A stretch of 64,000 nucleotides of DNA from assembly GCA_001310555.1 (NCBI GenBank), contig BAXO01000002.1, forward strand, positions 52,119 through 116,118, written 5' to 3'. Positions 28,382-38,775 of the stretch are shown here, piece by piece. This stretch comes from Bacillus sp. JCM 19058. Its GTDB lineage: Bacteria; Bacillota; Bacilli; Bacillales_H; Bacillaceae_D. Every line of letters starts with the position of its first letter. The stretch's first letter is position 1. The notes beneath the pieces were generated by a model that saw only the letters and a program-made list of their open reading frames with translations, was not told where the DNA came from and ran no database searches. The translations under genes were made by a program, and so were the position numbers.

Positions 28382-30496
28382 TTATTCTCTCCTCATTTCC
28401 AATACTTTTTGATAATAAAACTGTTCAAGCGATTCGGCAAGATAAGCTGAAACCGAGTGTGCATCCTGTGATTGAAAGGTTTGGATCGACTGTGCGCTTT
28501 CGATAATGGATGCGCTAATATGGCTGAGAACCTCGAGAGCCTGAATTGGCAAGGACTCTGGAGATAGCAATAGCAATATGCGCTCCGCTGAAATCTCCGA
28601 TTGATCCATCGCGATGACGGGCAAGGGCTTCCTTAGCGCGAAAACGAAAAAAGCGGGCTTATTGACCGCATGACTGCGGGTATGATACAAGGCTAGCTTC
28701 GTGTCAGGAATTCCTAAGCCCCCTAATTTTTCGCGTTTTAACAATTGCCTGAAGACGGCTTCCTCGTCAGAAATAATGCCTTGCTCCTTTAGCCGGGCGC
28801 AGGCTCGCTGCAAAAGGTCAGTGATTGACCCCTCCTGAAATTCCTGCAGCCCGAAGCTTGCTAATATCGTTTCAATCGTTTCTAAATATAGGCGAAGGCT
28901 TCTCACTTTTTCAATCATTTGCTCTTTTTCGAACGTCTGTCGAGAAAGAGCATCATCCTTTTTGGAAGGCTGCACCGTTTTCCGAGTACCTATTGTGCGA
29001 ATGTACGCCTTTATTTTCTCTACTTCATTGTCGTCCAAAAATGGGTTCACTAAAATATACTCACGATTGAACTCTGGCAAACGAATCGTCGACAAAATCA
29101 AATCATAGTTTTCATAGTCCATTTGGTAAAGCTCAAATGTGGATACATTCTTAACTTCTTTAATTGCAGTTATTTCCTTTTTAACTCTGGTGGCAAGCAT
29201 TTTAGATGTTCCAATTCCGCTTGAACAGACGATTAATGCACGGACGGCAAGCTTACTGTTATGGTGCAAAAGGACGGAGCCAAAATGGAGAACTAAATAG
29301 CCGATTTCCTCCTCGGGAACCGTTAAGTCGGAGAAAATGGTCTCAACCCCTTCTTTAACAATGGAGAATAGCTCTGCGTAATCGTGTTTGATTTTCGAAA
29401 GAAGCGGGTTGCTAATCCCCATATTTTGCTTTATTCGAAAAACAGCCGGGCTCAAATGAGCGACCAAGCCTTGCAGTAATGAATGGTGGCTTGATAACGG
29501 TTCGTTCACGCGCTGTTCGACGAAGCGAATCAGGCTTCTCGCTTTTACAGCGATTTGCAGGCTAGTGTCTTCAATCATAAATTCCTTGTCATACCTTAGT
29601 TTAGCTCCTCTAAGGTGCATCGTAATATAGCCAATTTCGGCTTTAGGAATAGTCGTGTGAAAGGCATTCTCAAGCTTTTTCGCCATCTTCACAGCGATGT
29701 GATATTCGTTTGTCATTTGAAGACGTTCCAAGTATTCCTCATTTATCGTAATATTCTCGCCTTGTAATATCCGCTCGAGCGCAAGAGCTAAATGAACGAT
29801 CAGTCCCATATATGCGCTGTCGGCAATAGAATAGGGGAGCTCTTTGTTGAACTCATCAATCGCGCGTTCAACGATAAAAAGCTTGTTCTTATCGACGAGG
29901 CCAAGCAATCGTTCCGAAATAGGCTGTATTTGTTCGGTCCTCTTTTGAATGCTCTCTCGAATGAGTGACAATAAGTCAAATTCATCCATATGCTCAGAAA
30001 TGACGTTACTCATAGCCTTACGCTTTAACGTTTCCGAACCGACGATTTCAACGCCGTAGCCGCGTTTGCGTACAAGCGAAAGCTGGTAATCCTGCACAAT
30101 CCGTTCCTCAAGCTTGTTTAAATCGTTGCTTACTGTTGCGATCGTGACATGCAAGTCATGGGCTAAGGCGAAAAGCTTTACCGGCTCAGTGGATTCGAGT
30201 AATGTGCACAGGAGCATCAGCTGCCGTTCTTCAGGAGTGTATTCGTGATGAGTTAATTGAAACAAGAACTGCTGAAGCGCTTCGATATTTTCTTTTTCTC
30301 CTGCAAGCTGAATCCCGACACCGGACTTTTTCAGAATCTGCAATCCGTACTCAGCTAAAATAGCTTCTACACCTTTTAAATCGCGATGAATCGTGCGAAC
30401 GCTAATTTCAATTTCCCTTGCGAGGTCTTTTACGGTGATTTCCTGTTCGGCCAATAAAATATCCAATATTTGTCGTTCTCTTGCGGTAATGTACAT
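28382..30496 (-). CDS. mtlR: Transcriptional activator MtlR (PRD-EIIB-EIIA)
   Basis: An intact 704-residue multi-domain activator. Order: N-terminal HTH (RQILDILLAEQEITVKDLAR) and a second HTH region, two PTS regulation domains (about residues 190-400), a Gat-type EIIB-like domain with ALIVCSSGIGTSKML near residue 420, and a C-terminal EIIA-like domain with LYHTRSHAV near residue 620. In B. subtilis and Geobacillus, phosphorylation at PRD, EIIB and EIIA residues by HPr, MtlA and MtlF sets its activity. Length is about the same as in B. subtilis (694). It shares the operon with mtlFD, unlike B. subtilis, where mtlR is distant. Confidence 0.93.
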   Translation of the reverse strand: MYITARERQILDILLAEQEITVKDLAREIEISVRTIHRDLKGVEAILAEYGLQILKKSGVGIQLAGEKENIEALQQFLFQLTHHEYTPEERQLMLLCTLLESTEPVKLFALAHDLHVTIATVSNDLNKLEERIVQDYQLSLVRKRGYGVEIVGSETLKRKAMSNVISEHMDEFDLLSLIRESIQKRTEQIQPISERLLGLVDKNKLFIVERAIDEFNKELPYSIADSAYMGLIVHLALALERILQGENITINEEYLERLQMTNEYHIAVKMAKKLENAFHTTIPKAEIGYITMHLRGAKLRYDKEFMIEDTSLQIAVKARSLIRFVEQRVNEPLSSHHSLLQGLVAHLSPAVFRIKQNMGISNPLLSKIKHDYAELFSIVKEGVETIFSDLTVPEEEIGYLVLHFGSVLLHHNSKLAVRALIVCSSGIGTSKMLATRVKKEITAIKEVKNVSTFELYQMDYENYDLILSTIRLPEFNREYILVNPFLDDNEVEKIKAYIRTIGTRKTVQPSKKDDALSRQTFEKEQMIEKVRSLRLYLETIETILASFGLQEFQEGSITDLLQRACARLKEQGIISDEEAVFRQLLKREKLGGLGIPDTKLALYHTRSHAVNKPAFFVFALRKPLPVIAMDQSEISAERILLLLSPESLPIQALEVLSHISASIIESAQSIQTFQSQDAHSVSAYLAESLEQFYYQKVLEMRRE

Positions 30497-30720
30497 CTAT
30501 GCTCACCCCCAATCTCATTGAAGTATGAAAGGTATTCCTTCATTCCCCGGACGCTGTAAGGCAATAACGCCTAGCCCTGATTAATATAGCGCAGAGCTGC
30601 ACTTGTTCCCGGATGGCTTAGGGTTGCACCCCTTATCCATAGTTTTATCATAATCATGCGAATTCAGCATAGCAACGGGAGAATAATACAGTTTCGTCAG
30701 CGCAACTGTTGCCATAATTA

Positions 30721-30772
30721 AAAAAAGGATAATGCATAATAGGAGGATCCACCTATTAGCATTACCCTTTTT
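30721..30772 (-). terminator. Hairpin between mtlA and mtlR
   Basis: Long stem GGGTAATGCTAATAGG / CCTATTATGCATTATCC, read on the minus strand, followed by TTTTTT. It lies just after the mtlA stop and 225 bases before mtlR, so it probably limits readthrough from mtlA into the regulator gene. Confidence 0.8.
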
Positions 30773-30775
30773 CGT

Positions 30776-32198
30776 TTATTTTAGCTTTTCAACGATTTCA
30801 TCATAGGCTGGGCTATTTAGGAAATTATCGACGGAGACGTGGACAGCTTGTGGCAGCTTTTCCTGTGCTCGTTCCGTCAAGTCCTTATGAGTGATTACTA
30901 CATCGGCGTCTTCAGGCAGGTTGCTGATCGACGTATTGGATACGTGTATGTCCAATCCTGCCTTTTTCACCTTATTTTTCAAAATTGAAGCACCCATCGC
31001 ACTTGAGCCCATACCCGCATCACAGGCGAAGATAATTTTGTTAAACGTGCTCCATTCCTCCGTCTCGCCTTTGTCATCTTGCTGCAGAAGAGCAGTTGCA
31101 CGACTTTCTTTTCCTTTTAATGACGATGTTTTTTTCTGTTGCTTTCATCAGGTCATCCTCGGCTGTTCCTTTTGATGTTTTAAGAATTAATGAGGCGATA
31201 ATAAAGGATACCGCAGTAGCTACGAGAACGCCAGCAATGACTCCGAAATAACCGCCTCTCGGTGTCATAATCAGGATCGCAATAATACTTCCTGGAGATG
31301 GAGCGGCAACTAAGCCGGCGTTAGTAAGTAATAAGGTGAACACTCCCGCTGCTCCTCCGCCAATTGCTGCTAAAATGAGCGCGGGTTTCATTAAAATGTA
31401 CGGGAAGTATATTTCATGAATCCCACCAAAAAAGTGAATGATGGCAGCACCTGGCGATGACATTTTTGCCATCCCTCGTCCGAAAACGATAAAGGCGAGT
31501 AAAATCCCAAGACCAGGACCTGGGTTCGACTCCAACAAGAAGATGATTGACATGCCTTCTCTTGCTGCTTGCTCAATTCCGATTGGACCTAAGATCCCGT
31601 GGTTAATAGCATTGTTTAAGAACAGAACCTTGGCCGGTTCAATCAAAAGGCTGGCAAGAGGCAAAAGACTGGCATCAACCAAAAACCCGACACCTGCAGC
31701 CAAAATGGTATTTAACGATAAAACGATCGGACCGATTCCGACATAAGCAATAATTGTTAAGGCACCGCCGATGATTCCGGCAGAAAAATTATTTATGAGC
31801 ATTTCAAAGCCCGACTTAATTTTGTGCTCGATTAATTGGTCAAATTTCTTAATCAAGTAGCCCCCGAGCGGACCCATAATCATAGCACCGAGAAACATTG
31901 GTATGTCAGCACCGACGATGACTCCCATCGCGGCTGTTGCCCCTACGACCCCGCCACGTATGTCATAGACGATGCGCCCTCCTGTAAAGCCGATTAAGAG
32001 TGGCAATAAATAGGTAATCATTGGATCGACGAGAGTGGCTAAGCTTTCGTTTGGCAGCCAGCCGGTCGGAATAAATAATGCAGTTATAAGTCCCCAAGCA
32101 ATAAATGCGCCAATGTTTGGCATAATCATGCCGCTTAAAAAGCTGCCAAAGCGCTGAACCTTGACTCTAAATGCTTTGTCACCTGTCGCGTTATTCAT
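30776..32198 (-). CDS. mtlA: Mannitol PTS EIICB component (one frameshift)
   Basis: Membrane permease taking up and phosphorylating mannitol. The EIIC part (residues 1-340) has [19 protein letters not shown] at the N terminus and the [15 protein letters not shown] substrate-binding segment near residue 255. After an A7 run near 31127-31133 the frame changes, and the EIIB part reads [18 protein letters not shown] with its phosphorylated Cys, ending IVEKLK. The total is about 473 residues, matching B. subtilis MtlA. EIIA is separate (mtlF). First gene of the mtlARFD cluster. Confidence 0.92.
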
Positions 32199-32245
32199 AC
32201 TTTTACCCCTTTCTTAAATAGTCATCGTGCATACTATAATGATAA

Positions 32246-32305
32246 AACGGTTACACAACGGTTACAATTGAATGTAAACCGCCTTTTGGCAAGGTGGTTG
32301 TTGTC
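32246..32305 (-). promoter_or_regulatory. mtlA upstream region: direct repeats and possible MtlR site
   Basis: On the plus strand AACGGTTACA occurs at 32246-32255 and again at 32257-32266, exactly 11 bases apart, one helical turn. Further upstream of mtlA, TTGGCAA (32286-32292) and TGTCA (32301-32305) resemble the TTGNCA...TGNCAA halves of Bacillus MtlR operators. A TATAGT-like -10 lies at about 32233. Assignments are tentative. Confidence 0.4.
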
Positions 32306-33136
32306 ATTTCTGAAAAGCAGCACAGAAGACTGAAAGACCACCGTTAAAGATATCGTTAACGGTAGTCCATTGTTTCATACTTTTTTTAAGTTTGAAGACG
32401 ATAAAATTACAGCTGCGAAGGCCTTCTTTGAAGGAAGGATATTTTTCGAGAGTTTCTTCAGACGGCTTTGGTTCGAGCAAGTCTTCCAGAATAAAGCCGG
32501 CTTTCGAGAATGCTTGAAAATAGCTTGTCAGTGTTCGGTGGTAAAATAATAATTTTTCCTGATGCCCTTGCGGAAATAATTGCTCATACACACCTTCATA
32601 GAAATACTTATCGACTTTCCAATACGTTTTTTTCACCGGTATTATTTTTCTTCCAGCCGCTTTCCGGTGTGACGAAGCACGGATGTAGGATGGAGAAAAC
32701 AAAATAACCACCATCGACTAATAAACGATACATTTCTCGAAGTGCAGCTTCATAATCTTCCAGATCCTGAATGACCATGTTTGAGACGATGAGCTCAAAG
32801 CTTTTATCACCGAGGAAATCCAGGTTTTCGCCGTAGTGATACTCGATGTTTAAATCCTTCGAGGTCCGCTTTTGAGCCAAATCAAGCATTTTTTTTAGAA
32901 GAATCAACGGCAACTACTGCAGCCCCAGATTTGGCAAATATTCTGCTCAAATAGCCTTCTCCACACCCTGCATCCAAAACCTTCGCTTGCTTGACAGCTT
33001 TAACTAAGCTGAACAAAGCCGGGTTTAGTAAAGCCAGCCGGTGAAGGTCACCTAGCTCCGAGTAGTTTTCTATTAGCGCTTCCGCATGCATGTCCCACCG
33101 TCTAATAGCTTCCTCCGTACCTAAATCGTTTTTCAT
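32304..33136 (-). CDS. Class I SAM-dependent methyltransferase (two frameshifts)
   Basis: UbiE/BioC-type methyltransferase of about 250 residues. Motif I VLDAGCGEGYLSRIFA is near residue 55 and the acidic loop is VVAVDSSKKM. After the first shift at the T7 run near 32889-32895: FELIVSNMVIQDLEDYEAAL and LLVDGGYFVFSILHP. A second shift near 32628-32634 leads to the C-terminal part. Removing one A from an A7 run near 32380 would end the protein at FIVFKLKKV, about 70 bases before the given stop. Substrate unknown. A GNAT gene lies 48 bases upstream on the same strand. Confidence 0.8.
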
Positions 33137-33183
33137 TGGCTACCCCCTGGCCTGTTTGGAGATTCTATCCTTTTGCCTCCCCT

Positions 33184-33648
33184 TTACCTTAAGAAAAACA
33201 TATATATTTCTTTATTTGGAAACCATTCGAACCCTAATGAATGATATAATCTTCGAGCCTTTTTATTGTCAGTACCTGTATTTAACTGTAAACGATTCGC
33301 ACGATTTTTAACGGCGAAATCGATCGATTTTTGTATTAGTGCTTTACCAACGCCATTTTTTCTGAACTTTTCCAAAACAAATAGATCTTGGATTGTTAAG
33401 AATGGTTGTCCCTTTGTAGTTGAAAACCCCCAGTTAAGCGCAATAAAGCCACAAGGCTTTTCCTTGTGCCAAGCAATTAACAATTCAGCACCATGAAAGT
33501 GGAGAAGTTGATTGATCTTTTGTAAGCATTCTTCAAACTGCTCCTGCTTCCAATGGTCAGAATATATATAATTAACTAGCAGAAAGCTTGCATCACTAAG
33601 TGAGTCTAGTGAAAGAGAGCTTATGTTAAGGTCGGTACTCACGTCCAT
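33184..33648 (-). CDS. GNAT-family N-acetyltransferase
   Basis: An intact 154-residue acetyl-CoA-dependent acetyltransferase. The acetyl-CoA loop appears in LFVLEKFRKNGVGKALIQKS near residue 95 (Q/RxxGxG/A form), followed by LNTGTDNKKARRLYHSLGF. GGAGGTG is nine bases before the ATG. It probably forms an operon with the methyltransferase gene downstream. The substrate cannot be inferred. Confidence 0.82.
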   Translation of the reverse strand: MDVSTDLNISSLSLDSLSDASFLLVNYIYSDHWKQEQFEECLQKINQLLHFHGAELLIAWHKEKPCGFIALNWGFSTTKGQPFLTIQDLFVLEKFRKNGVGKALIQKSIDFAVKNRANRLQLNTGTDNKKARRLYHSLGFEWFPNKEIYMFFLR

Positions 33649-33921
33649 GCTAAATCACCTCCGCAATGATATTTATTTCCTCAAAAATAATAAAATCCCT
33701 TTAGAATAAAACGGCATACATTTCATTTCTCCAACTACTTGAAAGGGGGGCTTTACTTTTGAGAGATTCGTTCAATCCTCTATTTTTTTTCAGCCTGGTA
33801 AAACGAGCTTAGTAAAAGAAAACCAGCTTCTAAAGAAAATATTCGATAGCTCTTCGTAAATTAGACATCATTAGACGCGGCGAACAACCTTTTTGTAGAA
33901 TGGTAGGAGGGAGGGGATAAA

Positions 33922-34329
33922 GTGATCGTAGAAATGAGTCTGCAAACGAAGCGCCGGGATCAAATGATCGATGTAACACGCGAGATCGAACAGTTAATTC
34001 AAGATAAGTCCATCAAGGAAGGGACTGTGATCGTCTATTGTCCGCATACGACTGCTGGGATCACGATCAATGAGAACGCTGATCCCGATGTCAAGCATGA
34101 TATGCTAATGAGGCTTGATGAAGTCTATCCGTGGGAGCATGAAGGCTATTTGCATGGAGAAGGAAATTCAGCCGCTCATTTAAAGGCGAGCACTGTCGGT
34201 AGCTCACAAACCGTTATTATTTCTAGCGGTGAGCTACTGCTTGGGACGTGGCAGGGAATTTATTTCTGTGAATTCGATGGGCCACGTCATCGTCATTACT
34301 ATGTGAAGGTGATGAACGAACGGGCTTAA
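33922..34329 (+). CDS. YjbQ/UPF0047 family (secondary thiamine-phosphate synthase-type enzyme)
   Basis: An intact 135-residue protein. [20 protein letters not shown] near residue 40 carries conserved Cys, His and Asn; [19 protein letters not shown] and [17 protein letters not shown] complete the family signature. Starts at a GTG preceded by GGAGGGAGGGG. E. coli YjbQ has weak thiamine-phosphate synthase activity in vitro; the physiological role is unknown. Confidence 0.88.
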   Translation: MIVEMSLQTKRRDQMIDVTREIEQLIQDKSIKEGTVIVYCPHTTAGITINENADPDVKHDMLMRLDEVYPWEHEGYLHGEGNSAAHLKASTVGSSQTVIISSGELLLGTWQGIYFCEFDGPRHRHYYVKVMNERA

Positions 34330-34343
34330 TAGTAGTGGAAAGG

Positions 34344-34375
34344 GCGGTTAAGTGCATGCTTAATCGCTTTTTTTT
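34344..34375 (+). terminator. Terminator after the YjbQ-family gene
   Basis: GCGGTTAAG / CTTAATCGC (one G-U pair) with a 6-base loop and a T8 run. Confidence 0.88.
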
Positions 34376-34601
34376 ATAAAGGTGGCAGAGGCTTTTCATC
34401 TCAAAGGTTATGTAAATTTTAACGGAAATCAACGAAGATAAACAACGAGAGGCATCCGTGAGTACGAACAGATAGCCTTTTCTACTATATAGAGGCTCAA
34501 AGTAGCTCCGGAAAGGAAGGTTTTTTTAAAAGGGATATGAGCTTCCGTGCAGAAATTATAATACTGAGGAGAAAAAATATCTCGAATTTGGGAGGAATAT
34601 G

Positions 34602-35741
34602 ATGAAAGTTGCTTCGATTGAAACGTTTCTTGTCCCTCCACGCTGGCTGTTTCTGAAAATGACGACAGATACTGGGTTAATTGGCTGGGGGGAGCCGGTC
34701 GTAGAGGGAAGAGCAAGAACGGTCCAGACGGCTGTAGAAGAACTGGGTGAATATTTGATCGGTAAGGATCCTATGCGAATCGAGGACCATTGGCAAACGA
34801 TGTACCGTTCGGGCTTCTATCGTGGCGGTCCTGTGCTGATGAGCGCAATTGCCGGGATCGATCAAGCCCTGTGGGATATTAAAGGGAAGTATTTCAATGC
34901 ACCTATATACGAGCTGCTAGGTGGAGCCTGTCGTGATAAGGTCAGAGTTTATTCTTGGATTGGCGGTGATCGGCCGAACGATGTGGCGCAATCGGCCACG
35001 CTTGCTAAAAAGAATGGATTTGAGGCCATCAAAATGAATGCGACGGAAGAAATGCATTATATTGATAGCTACCACCATATTGACGCGGTGATCGAACGAG
35101 TTGCAACAGTTAGGGAAGCAGAGCCTGAGCTGCGTATTGGTATCGATTTCACGGAAGTTCATAAAGCGATGGCGAAGATTCTCGTGAAGGAGCTGGAGCC
35201 TTATCGGTTAATGTTTGTCGAGGAGCCAGTCCTTCCGGAGCATAACGAAGCCTTGCGAGAATTAAGAAGTATTTCCTGTATTCCTATTGCGACAGGAGAG
35301 CGGATGTATTCGCGCTGGGACTTCAGGCAAGTGCTCGAGGAAGGGCTCGTCGACATCATTCAGCCTGACCTTTCGCACGCTGGTGGAATTACGGAATGCA
35401 AGAAGATTTTTTCGATGGCTGAGGCGTATGACGTCGCTGTGGCTCCTCATTGTCCGCTCGGCCCGATAGCGTTAGCTTCCTGCCTGCAAGTCGATGCAAC
35501 CGCACACAATGTCTTTATCCAAGAGCAAAGCATGGGCATTCACTATAACCAAGGTGGAGAGGTCAAGGATTGTCTTGTTGATGATGTATACCAGTTTGAA
35601 GATGGCTATGCCAAGCTGTTGACAGAGCCGGGCCTTGGTATTCAGATTGACGAGGAAATGGTCAGGGAACGCGCTAATGCGGGTCACAACTGGCGCAATC
35701 CTGTATGGCGAAATGAAGATGGAACAATTGCCGAATGGTAA
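34602..35741 (+). CDS. dgoD: D-galactonate dehydratase
   Basis: An intact 379-380-residue enolase-superfamily enzyme converting D-galactonate to 2-keto-3-deoxygalactonate. Closely follows E. coli DgoD throughout: [34 protein letters not shown], metal ligands Asp in IGIDFTEVH, Glu in FVEEPVLPE and Glu in [12 protein letters not shown], and the catalytic His in [12 protein letters not shown]. The second of two adjacent ATGs is 6 bases from GGAGG and is preferred. A lactonase-like gene follows 27 bases later. The KDGal kinase and aldolase are not in the window. Confidence 0.93.
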   Translation: MKVASIETFLVPPRWLFLKMTTDTGLIGWGEPVVEGRARTVQTAVEELGEYLIGKDPMRIEDHWQTMYRSGFYRGGPVLMSAIAGIDQALWDIKGKYFNAPIYELLGGACRDKVRVYSWIGGDRPNDVAQSATLAKKNGFEAIKMNATEEMHYIDSYHHIDAVIERVATVREAEPELRIGIDFTEVHKAMAKILVKELEPYRLMFVEEPVLPEHNEALRELRSISCIPIATGERMYSRWDFRQVLEEGLVDIIQPDLSHAGGITECKKIFSMAEAYDVAVAPHCPLGPIALASCLQVDATAHNVFIQEQSMGIHYNQGGEVKDCLVDDVYQFEDGYAKLLTEPGLGIQIDEEMVRERANAGHNWRNPVWRNEDGTIAEW

Positions 35742-35770
35742 TGGTAGACCAAATAAAATGAGGTGATGTG

Positions 35771-36637
35771 ATGAAGGCAGAGCTTGAATTAAAGCAATCG
35801 GCTGCATTGGGAGAAGGACCGTTCTGGGACGAAGAGAGTCGGCAGCTTTATTGGGTAAACATTGACGGAAAACAGCTAAATCAGTACGACCCTACTAAAA
35901 AAGAAAACAGAGCGATTGATTTTACCAAGCGAGTCTGCGCAGTAGTTAAGCGTGAAGCGGGCGGACTGCTACTCGCACTTGAGGATGGCCTTTACACGTA
36001 TGACAACGACTCCCTGACTCCGGTCGTACAGCCGGAGCTCGGAGAAGGAGATCGTTTCAACGATGGCAAATGTGACCCGGCTGGACGTTTTTGGGCAGGT
36101 ACAATGAGCACAAAGGGCGTAAAGGAAAAATACGCACTTTATTGCCTCGATGTGAATCAGCGTACCTTCGAGCAAAAAGTCACGAGTGTAACGATTTCCA
36201 ACGGCTTGGCCTGGGATCAAGAGCGGGCAAAAATGTACTATATTGATACGCCTACTCAAATCATTTCCGCTTATGACTATAATGAAAGTACAGGAGCCAT
36301 TTCAAATCGCACTGTTTCCTATTCTTTTGCAAATAAACAAGGCTCGCCGGATGGAATGGCGATCGATCAAGAAGGAATGCTTTGGGTCGCGCTCTGGGGA
36401 GGCTGGGGAGTTGCCAGAATAAACCCTTTGAGCGGTGAATGGATCGATACAGTGGAAGTACCTGCTGCTCAAGTGACCTCATGTGCTTTTGGTGGCGAGG
36501 ATTATCAAACGCTGTTTATCACAACAGCTGCTACGGGCCTGAACGAAGAGCAGCGAGAGGAGCAGAAGCTGGCCGGATCACTGTTTTCTGTGAGGACGGA
36601 AGTGAGAGGGTCGAAGCCTCATTTATACAAAGGCTAA
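35771..36637 (+). CDS. SMP-30/gluconolactonase/LRE family lactonase
   Basis: An intact six-bladed beta-propeller of 288 residues. Metal and catalytic residues of the family are visible: Glu in ALGEGPFWDEESRQLYWVN near residue 12, Asn in RFNDGKCDPAGRFWAGTM near residue 98, Asn in TISNGLAWD near residue 145, and Asp in GSPDGMAIDQEG near residue 195. Directly downstream of dgoD and probably co-transcribed (AGGTG before the ATG), it most likely opens galactono-lactone to galactonate. No sugar dehydrogenase that would make the lactone is nearby. Confidence 0.87.
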   Translation: MKAELELKQSAALGEGPFWDEESRQLYWVNIDGKQLNQYDPTKKENRAIDFTKRVCAVVKREAGGLLLALEDGLYTYDNDSLTPVVQPELGEGDRFNDGKCDPAGRFWAGTMSTKGVKEKYALYCLDVNQRTFEQKVTSVTISNGLAWDQERAKMYYIDTPTQIISAYDYNESTGAISNRTVSYSFANKQGSPDGMAIDQEGMLWVALWGGWGVARINPLSGEWIDTVEVPAAQVTSCAFGGEDYQTLFITTAATGLNEEQREEQKLAGSLFSVRTEVRGSKPHLYKG

Positions 36638-36928
36638 TACCGTTAAAGGAACTGGTGAATGCCGGGACAAGGATTATTTGGAATGTGTTTAGTCATTTCA
36701 TTAGGGAAGTTTATTATGTTAGCTCACACAAAAGTAATTTTTAAAAGTTAATCGCCGAAACCACAATATATTGTGATCAACGAAATTAATTTACGTGGTG
36801 GCCACAATAGCTCAATGGTCTTTTTGGATGAGAAACTTATTATTGATTATCATTATTTGGTTTAACATTCTGAAATTTACTTGATGGTTGGGAACTGTAT
36901 CCATTACATCACTGAAAGAAGGCTAAAC
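36638..36928. other. Gene-free AT-rich stretch before the ABC genes
   Basis: No convincing gene. It contains a perfect 14-base palindrome CACAATATATTGTG at 36762-36775 and, at 36842-36856, ATTGATTATCATTAT, whose complement ATAATGATAATCAAT resembles half of a Fur box (11 of 14 positions of the 7-1-7 model when extended by two bases). Either could regulate the downstream ABC operon. No precursor-peptide gene was recognised here. Confidence 0.4.
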
Positions 36929-38775
36929 ATGCAAGTAAGTGTGTGGGATAAAATGATTAAAACTTTTACTTTTTTTGAAATATATTAGCAAAACCTTACG
37001 TCAAGCATCCTTGTTCCTGACATTCTCCTTACTGTTTCTCAGTGCTACTGGAGGGCTAATGATCCTTGCGGAAATATGGGCCATCACTCTTTTTATTGAT
37101 GAAATAACGACATTTAATAATTGGGCTTCTTCATACTTCGTTGTTTTAGGCCACTTTGCTCCTTTTATAAGTATTTTTATCGGTGCGATTCTTCTTCAAC
37201 AACTGATTGTTGCACTAAAGCCCTACTTGGCTGCACAGCTTAATGAAAAAGTAGCGATGTACTTAAAGAGCGAGCTTTATTCCAAATCTACACGCTTGCG
37301 TTTGCGAACATTTGAACAGGAAGAATATTTCAATAGGTTAGAACGATCAAATGGGGTGTTGAACAGACAATTAGTTCGGGCTTTGGAGCAAGCTGGAACG
37401 TTACTCCAGGCATCGAGCCAGTATATCGGCATTGTCATTGCAGTCTCTCAATTAGGTATAGGTTATTCCTTACTACTACTACTTAGTTGTGCTCCAATCA
37501 TATATACGAATATAAAAAGTAACAAACAATTCAATGAAGTGAATTATGGGCAATCGGCGACAAGGAGGAAACAAGAATACTGGCAAACACTCATGACTAG
37601 TCGAGACGCAGCAGCAGAATTACGGATATTTCAACTAGGGACATTTGTCATGCGCTTATGGAAGCGAAATACTAAAACACTGGTCTCCGAACTTTTGCAG
37701 GCCAGAAAACGTCTTGCCTTGATTAATCTTAAGGGACAAGCACTTTATTTGATTATTTTATTTATTATGATCGGTAGTACAACATATGTAGGTCTACAAG
37801 GAGCTGTTTCAATCGGTACAGTTGTGGCAACGCTTTATTTGCTTGAGCGTTTAGAAGGTGTTATGAGAGGACTAATATACCCACTCAGCGATTTAACGTT
37901 GTTTTATTACAGGTTTCAAGTTTTACCGGAATATGTGAATGTAAAACATGACGAAAAAAATGTCAGGCGTTGCAGTTCCTTCTCCTCTAAAAAAGGGAAT
38001 TCGATTTGAGAATGTAAGCTTTACATTTCCTGGAGAGAGCGAATACACACTAAAACATGTTAGTTTTCACATTAATCCAGGTGAACATCTTGCACTTGTA
38101 GGAGAAAACGGGGCCGGTAAAAGCACTCTATGTTTATTGTTATTAGGCTTGTATGAACCAACCGAAGGAAACATATTTATCGATGGTGTAAACATGTCAG
38201 AAATAAACCCAGATGCATGGCGAAAGAAAAGCGCAGCAGTTTCTCAAAAATACATGCGTTACCAACTGACGGCTGCCGAAAACATCTTCTTTGGAGACAT
38301 CCGGCAACAAACGGATGAACAGTTAATGAAAAAGGCAGCGATCAATAGCGGCATACATCCAGTTATTCAGGATCTTCCCAACGGATATGACACTTTACTT
38401 GGCAAACATTACGAAGACTCTATGGACTTGTCTGGGGGACAATGGCAAAAAATAGCCATTTCACGCGCTTATTTTCGTCGTGTGGATTTGTTAATACTAG
38501 ACGAACCGGCGGCAAGCCTGGATGCCCACTCTGAATACAACGTATACAAACAATTTCGTTCGCTCGCAGAGGATAAAACTGTTGTTATGGTATCTCATCG
38601 TCTTGGCTCCGCACGATTAGCCGACAATATAATGTTTTTAAAAGATGGGCAATTAGTTGAATCTGGGCACCATGACCAATTAATAGAGTCGGATGGTTAT
38701 TACGCGGATTTATTCAATATACAAGCCAAATGGTATAGAGACTCAGAGGAGGATCTGCATCATGAAGCAAAGTAA
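36929..38775 (+). CDS. ABC exporter (fused TMD-NBD), first of a pair (two frameshifts)
   Basis: Half-transporter of about 615 residues. ATG at 36929 follows GAAAGAAGG; its frame joins the main one if one T is dropped from the T7 run near 36970-36976. Membrane segments fill residues 20-330, including QTLMTSRDAAAELRIF. After a second shift in the A6 run near 37953-37958 comes the ATPase: Walker A VGENGAGKST, Q-loop VSQKYM, signature DLSGGQWQ, Walker B LLILDEPAAS, H-loop VSHR. The stop overlaps the next gene by 14 bases, so the two likely form a heterodimer. The region looks more AT-rich than its neighbours. Substrate unknown. Confidence 0.85.

Noticed and set aside
32246..32266. Catabolite-responsive (cre) element at mtlA
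   Set aside because: TGTAACCGTTTTATCA has the right halves but the spacing is two bases too long for the cre consensus.
36815..36865. 16-residue precursor peptide for the ABC exporters
   Set aside because: The ATG has no ribosome binding site and the peptide lacks a leader-core pattern; the stretch overlaps the Fur-like site.
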